From the NCBI GenBank assembly GCA_041920465.1, contig JBHGXW010000021.1, forward strand, positions 4,856 to 68,855: a DNA stretch of 64,000 bases. Reading direction: 5' to 3'. This DNA comes from Brevibacillus_H sp041920465. Its GTDB lineage: Bacteria; Bacillota; Bacilli; Brevibacillales; Brevibacillaceae. Shown here piece after piece: positions 7,726 through 17,900 of the stretch. The stretch's first letter is position 1. Each line of letters begins with the position of its first letter. The notes below the pieces were generated by a model, which was not told where the DNA came from, did not search any database, and was given only the letters and a program-made list of their open reading frames with translations. The translations under genes and the position numbers were made by a program.

Positions 7726-9480
7726 TTACAGTACACGGGTCATTCCGGTGTAAATGTGCCCTCTTTCTGAATCAACTGTGACAATTGATCCTTCTTTCAA
7801 GATGCTGGTTGCATGCTCAACACCAACAATTACCGGTACGTTCAGATTTAACCCAACGATGGCGGCATGGGACGTAAGCCCGCCATCTTCGGTGATCACG
7901 GCACTTGCCCGCTCAAACGCTGAAATCATATCCGAATCGGTACCGAATGTAACAAGAATGGCGCCGTCCTCCATTTTTTCGTTTGCCTCTTCGGCTGAAC
8001 GAGCAACAATTACCTTTCCGGTAACGGCTTTGCGGCCAATTCCCTGACCCTTGGCAATAATATCGCCGATCACGTGGATTTTCATCAGGTTGGTTGTGCC
8101 TGTCTCGCGAACCGGCACGCCAGCGGTGATCACAACCAAATCTCCATGTCTGACCAGTCCGGCTTGCAGCGATTCGCGCACGGAGATCTCCAGCATTTCG
8201 TCTGTCGTTTCGGCGCTTTCTCCGATAATCGGATAAACACCGTTCACCAACGCGAGGCGGCGAACAACGCTTTCATGCGGAGTAACGGCGACAATTGGCG
8301 CTTTTGGACGGTATTTGGAAACCATGCGAGCGGTATGTCCGCTTTCTGTTGCCGTGATGATGGCTGCCGCGTCAAGATCAAGGGCGGCATTCGCCACGGC
8401 TAGACCAATCGCATCGGTAATGGAAATTTGTCTCTTAAGCGCATGGGCATTCAAGATTTCCCGATAATTCAATTCCTGTTCGGCTCGAAGCGCAATTCGG
8501 TTCATGGTTTCGACAGATTCCAGCGGATATTTGCCGGCAGCCGTTTCTCCCGATAACATAATCGCGTCAGTTCCATCAAAAATCGCATTCGCCACGTCAC
8601 TCGCCTCCGCCCGTGTCGGACGCGGGTTGCGCTGCATGGAATCAAGCATTTGGGTAGCCGTAATAACCGGTTTGCCCAATTGATTGCACTTGTCAATCAA
8701 GCGTTTCTGTACAAGCGGCACTTCTTCAACCGGAATTTCTACCCCTAAATCGCCGCGGGCCACCATCAAGCCATCGGCAACTGCCAGAATCTCATCCGCG
8801 TTGTTTACGCCTTCCTCGTTCTCGATTTTGGCGATAATGTCAATTTTAGCCTGATGTCGTTCCAGAATTTCCCGAATTTCCAAAATGTCAGATGCCTTGC
8901 GAACGAACGAAGCGGCAATGTAATCCACTTTTTGCTGAATGCCGAATTCGATGTCCGCCGCATCCTTGTCCGTAATTCCAGGCAGTTTGATTTTTACGCC
9001 AGGTACGTTCACGCCTTTTTTGCTCTTCAGAGTACCGCCGTTTTTGATTCGGCAAATAATCTCTGTTCCCTCGATTTGCTCCACGGTAAGACCGATCAGT
9101 CCATCGTCAATCAAAATCGTGTTGCCAACTTCCACATCCTGCGGCAAGTCCTTATACGTAATCGAGACGCGTTCAGCCGTGCCCGCCACTTCTTCCGTGG
9201 TAAGAGTGATTATATTGTTTTCTACCAATTCAACGGAATCAACTGCCAAAGTTCCGGTGCGGATTTCCGGTCCTTTGGTATCGAGCAAAATGGCTACTTG
9301 TTTGCCAGTTTCCTTGCATGCCTGTCTGATATTGGCGATACGGGCTGCATGTTCTTCATGGGAACCGTGGGAAAAATTCAGCCGCGCCACGTTCATTCCG
9401 GCTCGCATCATTTTTTTCAGCATCTCGACTGACTCACTGGCTGGACCGATCGTACAAACAATTTTTGCCTTCCGTAACAA
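7726..9480 (-). CDS. pyk: Pyruvate kinase
   Basis: 584 residues. It converts phosphoenolpyruvate and ADP to pyruvate and ATP. The barrel domain carries KIVCTIGPASES, NFSHGSHEEH, MVARGDLGVEIP and MLSGETAAGKYP. After the usual C-terminal domain there is an extra PEP-utiliser-like domain (about 480-584) with GGLTSHAAIVG, the extension normal for Bacillus enzymes; its His corresponds to the phospho-His of PTS-type domains. Start: ATG at 9504 lies upstream of the GGGAGG ribosome site, so TTG at 9480, 8 bases after it, is used and gives MLRKAKIVC. Downstream of pfkA and probably one transcript with it. Confidence 0.95.
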   Translation of the reverse strand: MLRKAKIVCTIGPASESVEMLKKMMRAGMNVARLNFSHGSHEEHAARIANIRQACKETGKQVAILLDTKGPEIRTGTLAVDSVELVENNIITLTTEEVAGTAERVSITYKDLPQDVEVGNTILIDDGLIGLTVEQIEGTEIICRIKNGGTLKSKKGVNVPGVKIKLPGITDKDAADIEFGIQQKVDYIAASFVRKASDILEIREILERHQAKIDIIAKIENEEGVNNADEILAVADGLMVARGDLGVEIPVEEVPLVQKRLIDKCNQLGKPVITATQMLDSMQRNPRPTRAEASDVANAIFDGTDAIMLSGETAAGKYPLESVETMNRIALRAEQELNYREILNAHALKRQISITDAIGLAVANAALDLDAAAIITATESGHTARMVSKYRPKAPIVAVTPHESVVRRLALVNGVYPIIGESAETTDEMLEISVRESLQAGLVRHGDLVVITAGVPVRETGTTNLMKIHVIGDIIAKGQGIGRKAVTGKVIVARSAEEANEKMEDGAILVTFGTDSDMISAFERASAVITEDGGLTSHAAIVGLNLNVPVIVGVEHATSILKEGSIVTVDSERGHIYTGMTRVL

Positions 9481-9525
9481 ATGAGTTACCTCCCATATAT
9501 GCAAGACTGTACTGCTAAATTTTGT

Positions 9526-10485
9526 CTAAATCGAAAGCGTGCGGGCCAAGTGGTAAACGGATAAATCCAAAGAGTGTTTCTTGGTAAACGCTTCATCAAA
9601 ATCAACATCAATGATTTGGTTGTTGGAGATTCCCACCATGCGGTCAGCCTTGCCTTCCAACAAAAGATCGACAGCAGCTGCTCCCATGCGGCTGGCCAGC
9701 ATCCGGTCAAACGCGGTTGGCGATCCGCCCCGTTGGATATGACCAAGCACGGTAACGCGTGTCTCCCAGCCTGTTTGCTCCTTAATCACTTCGGCATATT
9801 GGGCAGCACTTCCTACCCCTTCCGCTACGATAATGATGGAGTGTTTCTTGCCACGGCGATGTCCGGCATGGAGACGTTCAAGAATATCGTTCATATCCTG
9901 CTCCGCTTCCGGAATGATAATGGATTCCGCACCGGCGGCAAGCCCAGCCCAAAGAGCCAAATCCCCTGCGTCACGTCCCATTACCTCAATGATGTAGGTA
10001 CGTTCATGCGAAGTAGCGGTATCCCTGATTTTGTCAATCGCTTCCACGATGGTGTTGAGTGCCGTATCAAATCCAATGGTAAAGTCAGTGCAAGGAATAT
10101 CGTTGTCAATGGTTCCCGGCACACCAATGGTAGGAAATCCTTTTTGCGTCAGCTTTTGAGCACCGCGGAACGAACCGTCTCCCCCAATGACGATCAATCC
10201 TTCGATGCCGTGTTTTCTCAATTGTTCAACTGCTTTTTGCTGTCCTTCTTCTGTTCGGAACTCTTCGCTGCGTGCTGTATAAAGAATTGTGCCGCCGCGA
10301 TGGATAATATCCCCTACGGAGCCAAGAGTCATCTCTTTGATATCGCCTCTGATCAGCCCGTCATATCCATGATACACACCGAACATTTGCACGCCATGAT
10401 AAAAAGCACGTCGTACCGCAGCACGAACAGCCGCATTCATTCCAGGCGCATCGCCGCCGCTTGTTAAAACAGCCATTTTTTTCAT
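9526..10485 (-). CDS. pfkA: ATP-dependent 6-phosphofructokinase
   Basis: 319 residues, the normal length for the bacterial allosteric enzyme that phosphorylates fructose 6-phosphate. Key motifs: TSGGDAPGMNAAVRA at the ATP site, GGDGSFRGA, and PGTIDNDIPCTDFTIGFD with the catalytic Asp. The start ATG at 10485 follows GAGGTGAGG. Gly in GGDGS supports ATP rather than pyrophosphate as the donor. It forms a glycolytic pair with pyk, 45 bases downstream. Two inverted repeats lie upstream. Confidence 0.95.
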   Translation of the reverse strand: MKKMAVLTSGGDAPGMNAAVRAAVRRAFYHGVQMFGVYHGYDGLIRGDIKEMTLGSVGDIIHRGGTILYTARSEEFRTEEGQQKAVEQLRKHGIEGLIVIGGDGSFRGAQKLTQKGFPTIGVPGTIDNDIPCTDFTIGFDTALNTIVEAIDKIRDTATSHERTYIIEVMGRDAGDLALWAGLAAGAESIIIPEAEQDMNDILERLHAGHRRGKKHSIIIVAEGVGSAAQYAEVIKEQTGWETRVTVLGHIQRGGSPTAFDRMLASRMGAAAVDLLLEGKADRMVGISNNQIIDVDFDEAFTKKHSLDLSVYHLARTLSI

Positions 10486-10530
10486 TTTGCCTCACCTCAT
10501 TGTCAGTACTAATAGCATGGCTTGAATCCT

Positions 10531-10608
10531 TAACAGTATGTAATATATAAATCTTGTGTCATACTGTTATAATGATTCGTTTTTTTCTGTTATACTCATA
10601 CAGAAAAA
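10531..10608 (-). promoter_or_regulatory. Two inverted repeats in the pfkA upstream region
   Basis: AACAGTATG (10532-10540) and CATACTGTT (10560-10568) form a perfect 9-bp inverted repeat; next to it TTTTTCTGT (10582-10590) and ACAGAAAAA (10600-10608) form another. Both lie in the AT-rich stretch 50-125 bases before the pfkA start and may be operator sites for a glycolytic regulator. I cannot name the regulator. Confidence 0.4.
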
Positions 10609-10698
10609 TGTGCCACACTTTTAAAAAATGCGTTCAACACTTGATACGACTACGATTGTAGCAGATTTCCCCCCCTGAAAAAAGGGCAAAAAAAGGAC

Positions 10699-10731
10699 AA
10701 AAAAAAGACTTCTCTGTATTACAGAGAAGTG
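10699..10731 (-). terminator. Terminator overlapping the accA stop codon
   Basis: On the minus strand ACTTCTCTGTAATACAGAGAAGT is a near-perfect palindrome followed by CTTTTTTTTG. The accA stop TAA lies in its centre, so the left arm of the stem encodes the last amino acids of AccA. Confidence 0.88.
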
Positions 10732-11675
10732 TAATCTCCAATCTGTTTAAATTTATTGTAGCGATCCTGTACCAATTGTTCGGGCGTCATTGCCAAGAGT
10801 TCACGCAGTCCTTCAAGCAACTGCTGCTTGACCCAATCTGCCTGCTGATTCAGATCGCGATGTGCGCCTCCGAACGGTTCCGGGATCACACCGTCAATCA
10901 CGCCTAACTCCAGCAAATCAGGGGCGGTGATCTTCATCGTTTCTGCTGCTCTAAGCGCCAGGCTGGAATCTTTCCAGAGCAGGGCAGCCGCCCCTTCCGG
11001 AGAAATAACGGAGTAAATTGAATTCTCCAGCATATAGACCCGGTTGCCTACTCCAATGGCCAGGGCTCCGCCGCTTCCACCCTCGCCTGTTACAACGCAA
11101 AGAATCGGAACGCGAAAACCGGCCATTTCCCGAAGGTTGCGGGCAATTGCCTCACTTTGCCCCCGCTCTTCCGCCGCTTTGCCCGGATATGCACCGGATG
11201 TATTAATAAAGCAAATAATCGGGCGGCGGAATTTATCCGCTTGCTGCATCAGACGAAGCGCTTTGCGGTACCCTTCCGGATGCGGCATCCCGAAGTTGCG
11301 GCTGATATTTTCTTTGGTATCTTTGCCTTTTTGATGGCCGATTACCGTAACCGGCATGCCATCCAGCCTGGCGATACCGCCTACAATCGCCTCATCATCT
11401 CCGTACAAACGATCCCCATGCAATTCCATAAAGTCGGTAAAGATCCGCTGTATGTATTCAAGGGTGGTCGGACGTTCAGGATGGCGGGCGATTTGTACCC
11501 GTTGCCATGGAGTAAGGTTTCCGTAAATCTGTTCAGCCAAATCTTTAGCTTTTTGCTCCAGACGGGCTACTTCATCCGAGAAATCGATGCCTTTTTCCTC
11601 CGTGAAACGGCGCAGTTCTTTAATCTTTTCCTGCAATTCGACAAGCGGTTTCTCAAACGGCAATTCTCCTGCCAT
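10719..11675 (-). CDS. accA: Acetyl-CoA carboxylase carboxyltransferase subunit alpha
   Basis: 318 residues. With AccD it transfers the carboxyl group from carboxybiotin to acetyl-CoA, the first step of fatty acid synthesis. Typical AccA segments: YIQRIFTDFMELHGDRLYGDD, GHQKGKDTKENI, FGMPHPEGYRKALRLM, and the crotonase-fold oxyanion segment GEGGSGGALAIGVGN. The ATG at 11675 is 2 bases after the accD stop, and its GGGAGGT ribosome site lies within accD, indicating translational coupling. The biotin carboxylase and carrier subunits are not in this window. Confidence 0.96.
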   Translation of the reverse strand: MAGELPFEKPLVELQEKIKELRRFTEEKGIDFSDEVARLEQKAKDLAEQIYGNLTPWQRVQIARHPERPTTLEYIQRIFTDFMELHGDRLYGDDEAIVGGIARLDGMPVTVIGHQKGKDTKENISRNFGMPHPEGYRKALRLMQQADKFRRPIICFINTSGAYPGKAAEERGQSEAIARNLREMAGFRVPILCVVTGEGGSGGALAIGVGNRVYMLENSIYSVISPEGAAALLWKDSSLALRAAETMKITAPDLLELGVIDGVIPEPFGGAHRDLNQQADWVKQQLLEGLRELLAMTPEQLVQDRYNKFKQIGDYTSL

Positions 11676-11677
11676 GT

Positions 11678-12589
11678 TTACATTACCTCCCGAACCGTGT
11701 GCATCTCCACGATTTTACTTAAAACATCCCGCATGTCTTTGCGATGCACCACCATATCGAGTTGACCATGCTTCAAGAGGAACTCGGCAGTCTGGAAGTC
11801 TTTCGGCAGTTCCTGACGGATGGTTTGTTCAATAATCCGGCGGCCGGCAAAGCCGATCAGAGCGCCTGGTTCACCGATGTTGTAATCCCCGAGTGACGCA
11901 AAGCTGGCAGATACACCGCCTGTTGTCGGATTGGTCAGGACAGAAATAAACAATTGCCTGGCTTCATTAAGCTGTGCGAGCGCGGCACTGGTTTTGGCCA
12001 TCTGCATCAGGCTCAGTACACCCTCTTGCATACGGGCGCCCCCTGAAGCGGAAAACAAGATGAAAGGAAGCTTTCGTTCGATGGCTTGTTCAATGGCTCT
12101 TGTGATTTTTTCGCCAACAACCGATCCCATGCTGCCCATACGGAAACGGGCATCCATTACTCCGATTACAATCCGGTTGCCGCCGAGCAATCCTTCTCCT
12201 GTAATAACAGCCTCATTCAGGATGCTTTGTTTCATGTCCTGCTCAAGTTTTTCCAAATAGCCGGGAAAGCCGAGCGGGTTGGTCGAGATCAGGTCTGCAT
12301 CAAATTCTTCGACCAGCCGTCCGTCATCTAACAAAGCTTGTATTCTCTCAGGAGCTGTCATCGGAAAATGATGGTTGCAGCCGCGACAAACACGCAGGTT
12401 TTTTTCGAGGTCCTTGGAGTAATGAATGGCTCCGCATTGCGGACATTTATGCATAAGACCTTCTGGAACTTCCTTCGGCTCTTTCAGTTCTCTTGGCGCT
12501 TCTTTTGGTTCCACGCCGGGAACCCGCCCCAAGTTTTCAGTTGGAATGGTAGCGAATTTTCGCTTTTTACCAAAAAGATCTTTAAGCAC
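11678..12589 (-). CDS. accD: Acetyl-CoA carboxylase carboxyltransferase subunit beta
   Basis: 303 residues, the partner of AccA. The N-terminal zinc ribbon has the full C-x2-C-x15-C-x2-C spacing (CPQC near residue 50, CRGC near 69). The carboxyltransferase domain contains FSASGGARMQEGVLSLMQM and NPTTGGVSASFASLGD. The start is GTG at 12589 behind GAGGTG. First gene of the accD-accA pair; the zinc ribbon is known in other bacteria to bind nucleic acid and may allow autoregulation. Confidence 0.95.
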   Translation of the reverse strand: MLKDLFGKKRKFATIPTENLGRVPGVEPKEAPRELKEPKEVPEGLMHKCPQCGAIHYSKDLEKNLRVCRGCNHHFPMTAPERIQALLDDGRLVEEFDADLISTNPLGFPGYLEKLEQDMKQSILNEAVITGEGLLGGNRIVIGVMDARFRMGSMGSVVGEKITRAIEQAIERKLPFILFSASGGARMQEGVLSLMQMAKTSAALAQLNEARQLFISVLTNPTTGGVSASFASLGDYNIGEPGALIGFAGRRIIEQTIRQELPKDFQTAEFLLKHGQLDMVVHRKDMRDVLSKIVEMHTVREVM

Positions 12590-12610
12590 AGTAACACCTC
12601 ACAATAAAGT

Positions 12611-12793
12611 TCAGTGAAGGATCGTGCTGAGTATTTCTTGGACTTCGTGAAGTTCACTTTCCGGCACAAGAATCTCAAACTGTTTGGATACTCTTGCTTC
12701 GCGAACTTTCACCAGGAATCCTTCATCTGTTAAGCGCTGCTGAATTCGTTCGGCTATTTTGGCGCTAGGAGCAATGTAGATGACAGTCCACAT
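12611..12793 (-). CDS. Conserved small protein of unknown function
   Basis: 60 residues, MWTVIYIAPSAKIAERIQQR and on, with a regular beta-alpha-beta pattern: a hydrophobic strand (VIYIA), an amphipathic helix (AERIQQRLTDEG), a strand (FLVKVREA) and a second helix (ELHEVQEILSTIL). This is a small ferredoxin-like or DUF2007-like fold, but no active-site residue stands out. The ATG at 12793 has GGAGGAGG upstream. It lies 21 bases before accD and is probably in its operon. I know small proteins at this place in related genomes but no function. Confidence 0.7.
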   Translation of the reverse strand: MWTVIYIAPSAKIAERIQQRLTDEGFLVKVREARVSKQFEILVPESELHEVQEILSTILH

Positions 12794-12873
12794 GATGGCC
12801 TCCTCCTCTTATTTCAACCAATAAACACTGTAATCTGCATCATAATATCACAGTGCCGATTGTTGCCGCAAAC

Positions 12874-13545
12874 TTATAGCTTGCTGTTTTCGAGGTGGGC
12901 ACGCATGCGAGCCACCGCGGTCTCTTGATCACCTTCACGGATAGCGAGCATGATGTCGCGATGTTCCTCCAACGCAATGCGGGCACGACCTTCCCGCGAC
13001 AACGAACTGCTTCTTACGCTCTCGCTGTATTCGACAAGCGGAGCCCAAATTCGATGGAGCACCGAATTACGGCTGGAGCGACAGATAACACGGTGAAACT
13101 GGTAGTCTTCCTCTGTTGGAATTTCCCCTTTTTCCACTCTCTCCCAAGCAATCGCCAAAATCTTTTCCATCTCTTCAAAATGCTTTTCTGTTGCGCGTTT
13201 ACAAGCTAAACGTACGGCTTCGATTTCAAGAATTTTACGCATTTCTACAAGATCCTTTTTCGTCTTGGAATCTCGTAAAATAAAATACCCTAAAATATCG
13301 ATTAACCGATTATGCCGGTAATGCTTCAAAAACGTTCCTTCCCCCCGGCGTGTCTCAATCAAGCCAAGCAGCTCAAGAGCACGAAGCGCCTCCCGAACCG
13401 TGGAGCGGCCTGCTCCCAGTGAATCCGAAAGCTCTCGCTCGGAAGGAAGTTTGTCACCCGGTCGCAAATTCTCGCGCTGTACGATTTCATGAATTTGCAA
13501 CAAAATTCCTTCGTATGCCTTGCGTTCCTGTGAAGAGTCGAGCAT
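12874..13545 (-). CDS. GntR family regulator, FadR subfamily (FCD domain)
   Basis: 223 residues. The N-terminal winged helix includes GDKLPSERELSDSLGAGRSTVREALRAL, split by position into helix (about residues 30-45) and recognition helix (46-60), then a GEGTFL wing. The C-terminal helical domain (about 85-223) has the FCD pattern, with His at HRVICRSS and near the end (EEHRDI) that usually bind metal. The frame continues to 13590, but ATG 13545 is nearer a purine-rich ribosome site. Placed between malic enzyme and the accD genes, it may control carboxylate metabolism, as an inference. The ligand is unknown. Confidence 0.82.
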   Translation of the reverse strand: MLDSSQERKAYEGILLQIHEIVQRENLRPGDKLPSERELSDSLGAGRSTVREALRALELLGLIETRRGEGTFLKHYRHNRLIDILGYFILRDSKTKKDLVEMRKILEIEAVRLACKRATEKHFEEMEKILAIAWERVEKGEIPTEEDYQFHRVICRSSRNSVLHRIWAPLVEYSESVRSSSLSREGRARIALEEHRDIMLAIREGDQETAVARMRAHLENSKL

Positions 13546-13601
13546 CCGCCCTTCCCCCTTCTTGTCGCAGCCTGTATGCCAGCACGACACGATATCAAGT
13601 A

Positions 13602-14846
13602 TTAGGATTGCTGATAAGCGATTGCCGCCAGCTGTTCTGTTTTTGCCCTTACTGCAGCAGGATCAACTTCCTTACGCGCCACTCCGCTCTCCATCGCTGC
13701 TTTCGCAACTGCTGCCGCCACTTGTGGAGCTACGCGCGGATCAAATGGAGCCGGGATAACAAAATCCGGGTTCAGTTCGTGTTCATTTACCAAATTTGCG
13801 ATCGCGTGAACGGCTGCCAGCTTCATCTCTTCGTTAATTGTGGTCGCATATGTATCAAGCGCGCCACGGAAGATCCCCGGGAAGGCAAGGACGTTGTTCA
13901 CCTGGTTCGGGAAGTCGGAGCGGCCTGTACCGATTACGGCAGCACCCGCTTCTTTCGCTTCGCTCGGCATAATCTCCGGAACAGGGTTGGCCATGGCGAA
14001 AATAATGGCATCCCGATTCATTGATTTCACCATTTCCTGCGTAACGGCACCTGCTACGGATACCCCGACAAACACGTCTGCTCCAACCATTGCGTCTTTC
14101 AGGTCTCCGGTGATTTTGGAGCGGTTGGTCACTTGCGCCACTTTTTCTTTCACCGGATTCATGCCATAAGGACGGCCTTCATACACGATGCCTTTGGTAT
14201 CGCACATGATAATGTCTTTGACACCCATGCTCAACAAAAGTTTGATGATGGCAATACCGGCAGCACCTGCGCCGTTGACGACAACGCGGATTTGGTCGAT
14301 TTTTTTGTTCACCACTTTGAGGGCGTTGATCAGGCCGGCTGCGGTAACGATTGCCGTACCGTGCTGGTCATCGTGGAAAACAGGAATATTGGCTTCTTTT
14401 TTCAAGCGCTCTTCAATGATAAAGCACGCAGGAGCGGCGATATCTTCAAGATTCACACCCCCGAAGGTTGGTTCGAGGAGTTTTACCGTTTCTACGATTT
14501 TGTCCACATCGGTTGTATTCAAGCAGATGGGGAACGCATCCACGCCGGCAAACGCCTTGAAGAGGAGCGCTTTTCCTTCCATAACCGGCATTGCCGCTTC
14601 CGGTCCGATATTCCCCAGACCAAGTACAGCGGTACCGTCACTTACAACCGCTACCAGATTTCCTTTGATCGTATATTCGTATACTTTTGTCGGGTCGTCA
14701 AAAATATCTTTGCAAGGCTCAGCAACACCCGGGGAGTATGCAAGACTCAAATCATATGCATTGCGTAAAGGTACTTTGGAAACTGCCTCCAGCTTCCCTT
14801 GGTGCTTTCTGTGAAGCTCCAACGCTTCTTCTCGCAAATTAGACAC
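13602..14846 (-). CDS. ytsJ: NAD(P)-dependent malic enzyme
   Basis: 414 residues. It decarboxylates malate to pyruvate. Motifs: SLAYSPGVAEPCKDI, the catalytic region VFHDDQHGTAIV, and the dinucleotide site NGAGAAGIAI. It lacks an ACT domain or a phosphotransacetylase fusion and is like YtsJ of Bacillus subtilis, the main malic enzyme there. The frame starts at 14900, but the homologous N-terminus SNLREEALELHRKHQGKLE and GGAG 8 bases before GTG 14846 support the shorter form. It lies next to the FadR-type regulator and downstream of dnaE, the usual order. Confidence 0.92.
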   Translation of the reverse strand: MSNLREEALELHRKHQGKLEAVSKVPLRNAYDLSLAYSPGVAEPCKDIFDDPTKVYEYTIKGNLVAVVSDGTAVLGLGNIGPEAAMPVMEGKALLFKAFAGVDAFPICLNTTDVDKIVETVKLLEPTFGGVNLEDIAAPACFIIEERLKKEANIPVFHDDQHGTAIVTAAGLINALKVVNKKIDQIRVVVNGAGAAGIAIIKLLLSMGVKDIIMCDTKGIVYEGRPYGMNPVKEKVAQVTNRSKITGDLKDAMVGADVFVGVSVAGAVTQEMVKSMNRDAIIFAMANPVPEIMPSEAKEAGAAVIGTGRSDFPNQVNNVLAFPGIFRGALDTYATTINEEMKLAAVHAIANLVNEHELNPDFVIPAPFDPRVAPQVAAAVAKAAMESGVARKEVDPAAVRAKTEQLAAIAYQQS

Positions 14847-14981
14847 CACTACCACTCCATTTCTTCTGCTTATGAATATCTTGCTAAGTGGTCTGACCAC
14901 TAGTCGAAATTATGTACTCATTATAACAAATCGTTTCCAACTGTAAAGCTGGCGAAAATACGAAAAAAGAGAGGACAAAAC

Positions 14982-17900
14982 CTATCCTCCCCAGTTTATT
15001 CTCATTTCCTTCTTGATTACGCTCTCTCTTCCCACAATTTCTCTCGCTTTCTCCAAAAAAGCCTCGTCCACCTCAACGCAAAACTCGTCGGGAAGGCGGA
15101 TTGTCTGCTTTTTGCCCTCGTAATACAGCACCACAGAAATCGTTCCCCTTCTTTCGACAAGCAACGTTTTCAGCCGTTGCAGTGTCGAATCGCGTTCCTG
15201 TTCGGGCGAGATTTTGACAAATAATACGGGCTCGGTCTCAGGCTTGGGCAAAGCGGCGGCATCCCAAAACCGGGAGGCAATCAGCTTGCAGATATCGTCT
15301 TGCACATCGATCCGCCCTTCTGCCACTACCAGTTGCTCTTTCACGAGATACGTCTTGTACTTTTGATATACCTGCGGAAAAACAACCACTTCGATTTGAG
15401 CGGTGCGGTCTTCCATCAGGACAAAGGCCATCGGCTCCCCTTTTTTGGTCTGGATTTGCTTTACATCAAGCAGCATGCCAACCAATTTCACGGTCTGATG
15501 GCGCTGGCTTTCTTCGATTTGAGCGATTTTTTGCACATCGGGATGGTTGCTCAAATGGCGATAGTCGTCAAGCGGATGGCCGGACAGGTAGACGCCCAGC
15601 ATATCCCGCTCTTCCTTTAGCCGCTGCATCCTCGTAAAATCGGGTACATCAGGGTAGGCGGACGGGTCCATTTTGGTATCGTCAGAAATCTCGCTGCCCG
15701 ATTCCTCTGTCTGCGAATCCATGGGGGCAAACAGATTCATCTGGGCTTCTTCCCGTTCACTCCTGCGCACACTTCCTTTTTCCATCGCCTCATCCAGTAT
15801 AACCAACAATTGGGCTCGTGAACCGGGCAGAGAATCAAGGGCGCCGCATAAAATGAGCGATTCGATGACACGGCGATTCACCAGCCTGCTGTCCACCCGT
15901 GAACAGAAGTCGACGATGTCACGATACGGGGCCTTTTTTCGCTCCCGGACAATCGATTCGACTGCGCCGTACCCGACGTTCTTGACCGCAGCAAGTCCGA
16001 AACGAACCTTATCTTGCTCCACGGTAAACAGCGCTTCGCTCTGGTTCACATCAGGCGGCAGCACGTCCACATGCAGCCGGCGGGCTTCCTCCACATATTC
16101 GGCGATTCTTGTCTGGCTTCCGATAGACAGCGACAGCAAGGCTGCCATGAAGGCAACCGGATAATTGGCTTTGAGATAGGCCATCTGGTAGGCGATCATG
16201 GCGTACGCGACAGAGTGGGCTTTGTTAAACCCGTAGTCGGCAAACCGGACAATCAGGTCGTAGATTTCGTTGGCCAGCTTCTCATCATACCCTTGGCGGA
16301 TGCTACCCGCCACAAATCTTTCCCGCTGTTCGGCCAGCAGTTCCCGTTTCTTCTTGCCTACTGCACGTCTCAAAATATCAGCCTCTCCGAGCGAGAACCC
16401 GGCCATTCTTGACGAAATTTGCATGATTTGTTCCTGATAGATGATAAAGCCGTGTGTTTCACGCAGGATCGGTTCCAGATCGGGGTGGGCGTAATGCACC
16501 TGCTCTTTGCCGTGTTTCGCCTGAATATACTGTGGAATAATCTCCATCGGTCCGGGGCGATACAGGGCAAGTACGGCGATAATGTCGTCGATGCAGGATG
16601 GCTTCAACTCGCGAAGCACGTTGCGCATACCGGATGATTCCAATTGGAACACCCCTGTCGTCTCGCCTCTTGCCAACATCCGAAACGTCGCCTCATCATT
16701 CATCGGAAGCTGATCCAAATTTAGCCGGATTCCTGCCGTTTTCAAATGATTCAGCGTTTCCTGGATGATGGTCAGGTTGCGCAAACCCAGGAAGTCCATT
16801 TTTAACAGCCCGACTTGCTCCAGCACTTCCATCGGATACTGCGTCAAGTTCAAACCCTCGCTGCCCTGCTGCAGCGGCACATACTCGGTAAGCGGTTCAC
16901 GTGAGATCACCACCCCTGCCGCATGGGTGGAGGCATGTCTGGGCAAGCCTTCCAGCCCTTTGGCCAACTGAATCAGCTTGGCGACCTGCTTGTTATCTCC
17001 GATTAACTTGACCAGATCGGGGTTCAGCTGCATGGCACGATCAATCGTCATTCCCGGCGACTGGGGAATCATCTTGGCTACCCGATCAACCAGCCCAAGC
17101 GACAAGCCCATCACCCGGCCGACGTCGCGAACTGCCGCTCTTGCCGCCAATGTCCCGAAGGTAATGATTTGCGCCACCCGATCATGTCCGTATTTCTCTG
17201 CCACATATTGAATCACTTCGTCGCGTCTCTCCACGGAGAAGTCAATATCAATATCCGGCATCGTAATCCGCTCGGGATTCAAAAATCGCTCAAACAGGAG
17301 ATGGAACCTGAGCGGGTCAACGTTGGTAATCTTTAGCGCGTAACTGACGATGCTGCCTGCCGCCGAACCACGCCCCGGACCGGTGGGGATGCCGTGCTGA
17401 TGGGCGTACTGCATGAAATCCCAGACAATCAGGAAGTAGTCGGTAAAGCCTGTCCCGGTTATAATGGAAAGCTCGTGCTCAAGCCTTGCTTCTATCTCCT
17501 GAGTCAATTGGCCGTACCGTTCGATACATCCCTTCAGGCACAACTCACGCAGATACCGGGAAGGTTCTACGCCCTCCGGCAGCGGAAATTTCGGCAGGAT
17601 GTGCTGGTCAAAGCTAAGCTCAAGCCTGCATCGTTTTGCGATCCGCCAAGTATTCTCCAACGCCTTGGGCGCATAGGCGAAGTTTCTTGCCATCTCCTCG
17701 CCGCTTTTCAAATAATACTCGTCTGTTTCATAGCGGAAACGGTCTGTCTCATCAAGTGTTTTAGCTTCCTTGATTGCCAGCAGAACATCATGCAGCTCGT
17801 AATCTTCCCGGTTTATGTAATGAACGTTGTTGGTTACCACAAGCGGTATGGCCAGCTCCTGATGCAGGCGTACAACCCTTTGGTTCAACCGGCGCTCTAC

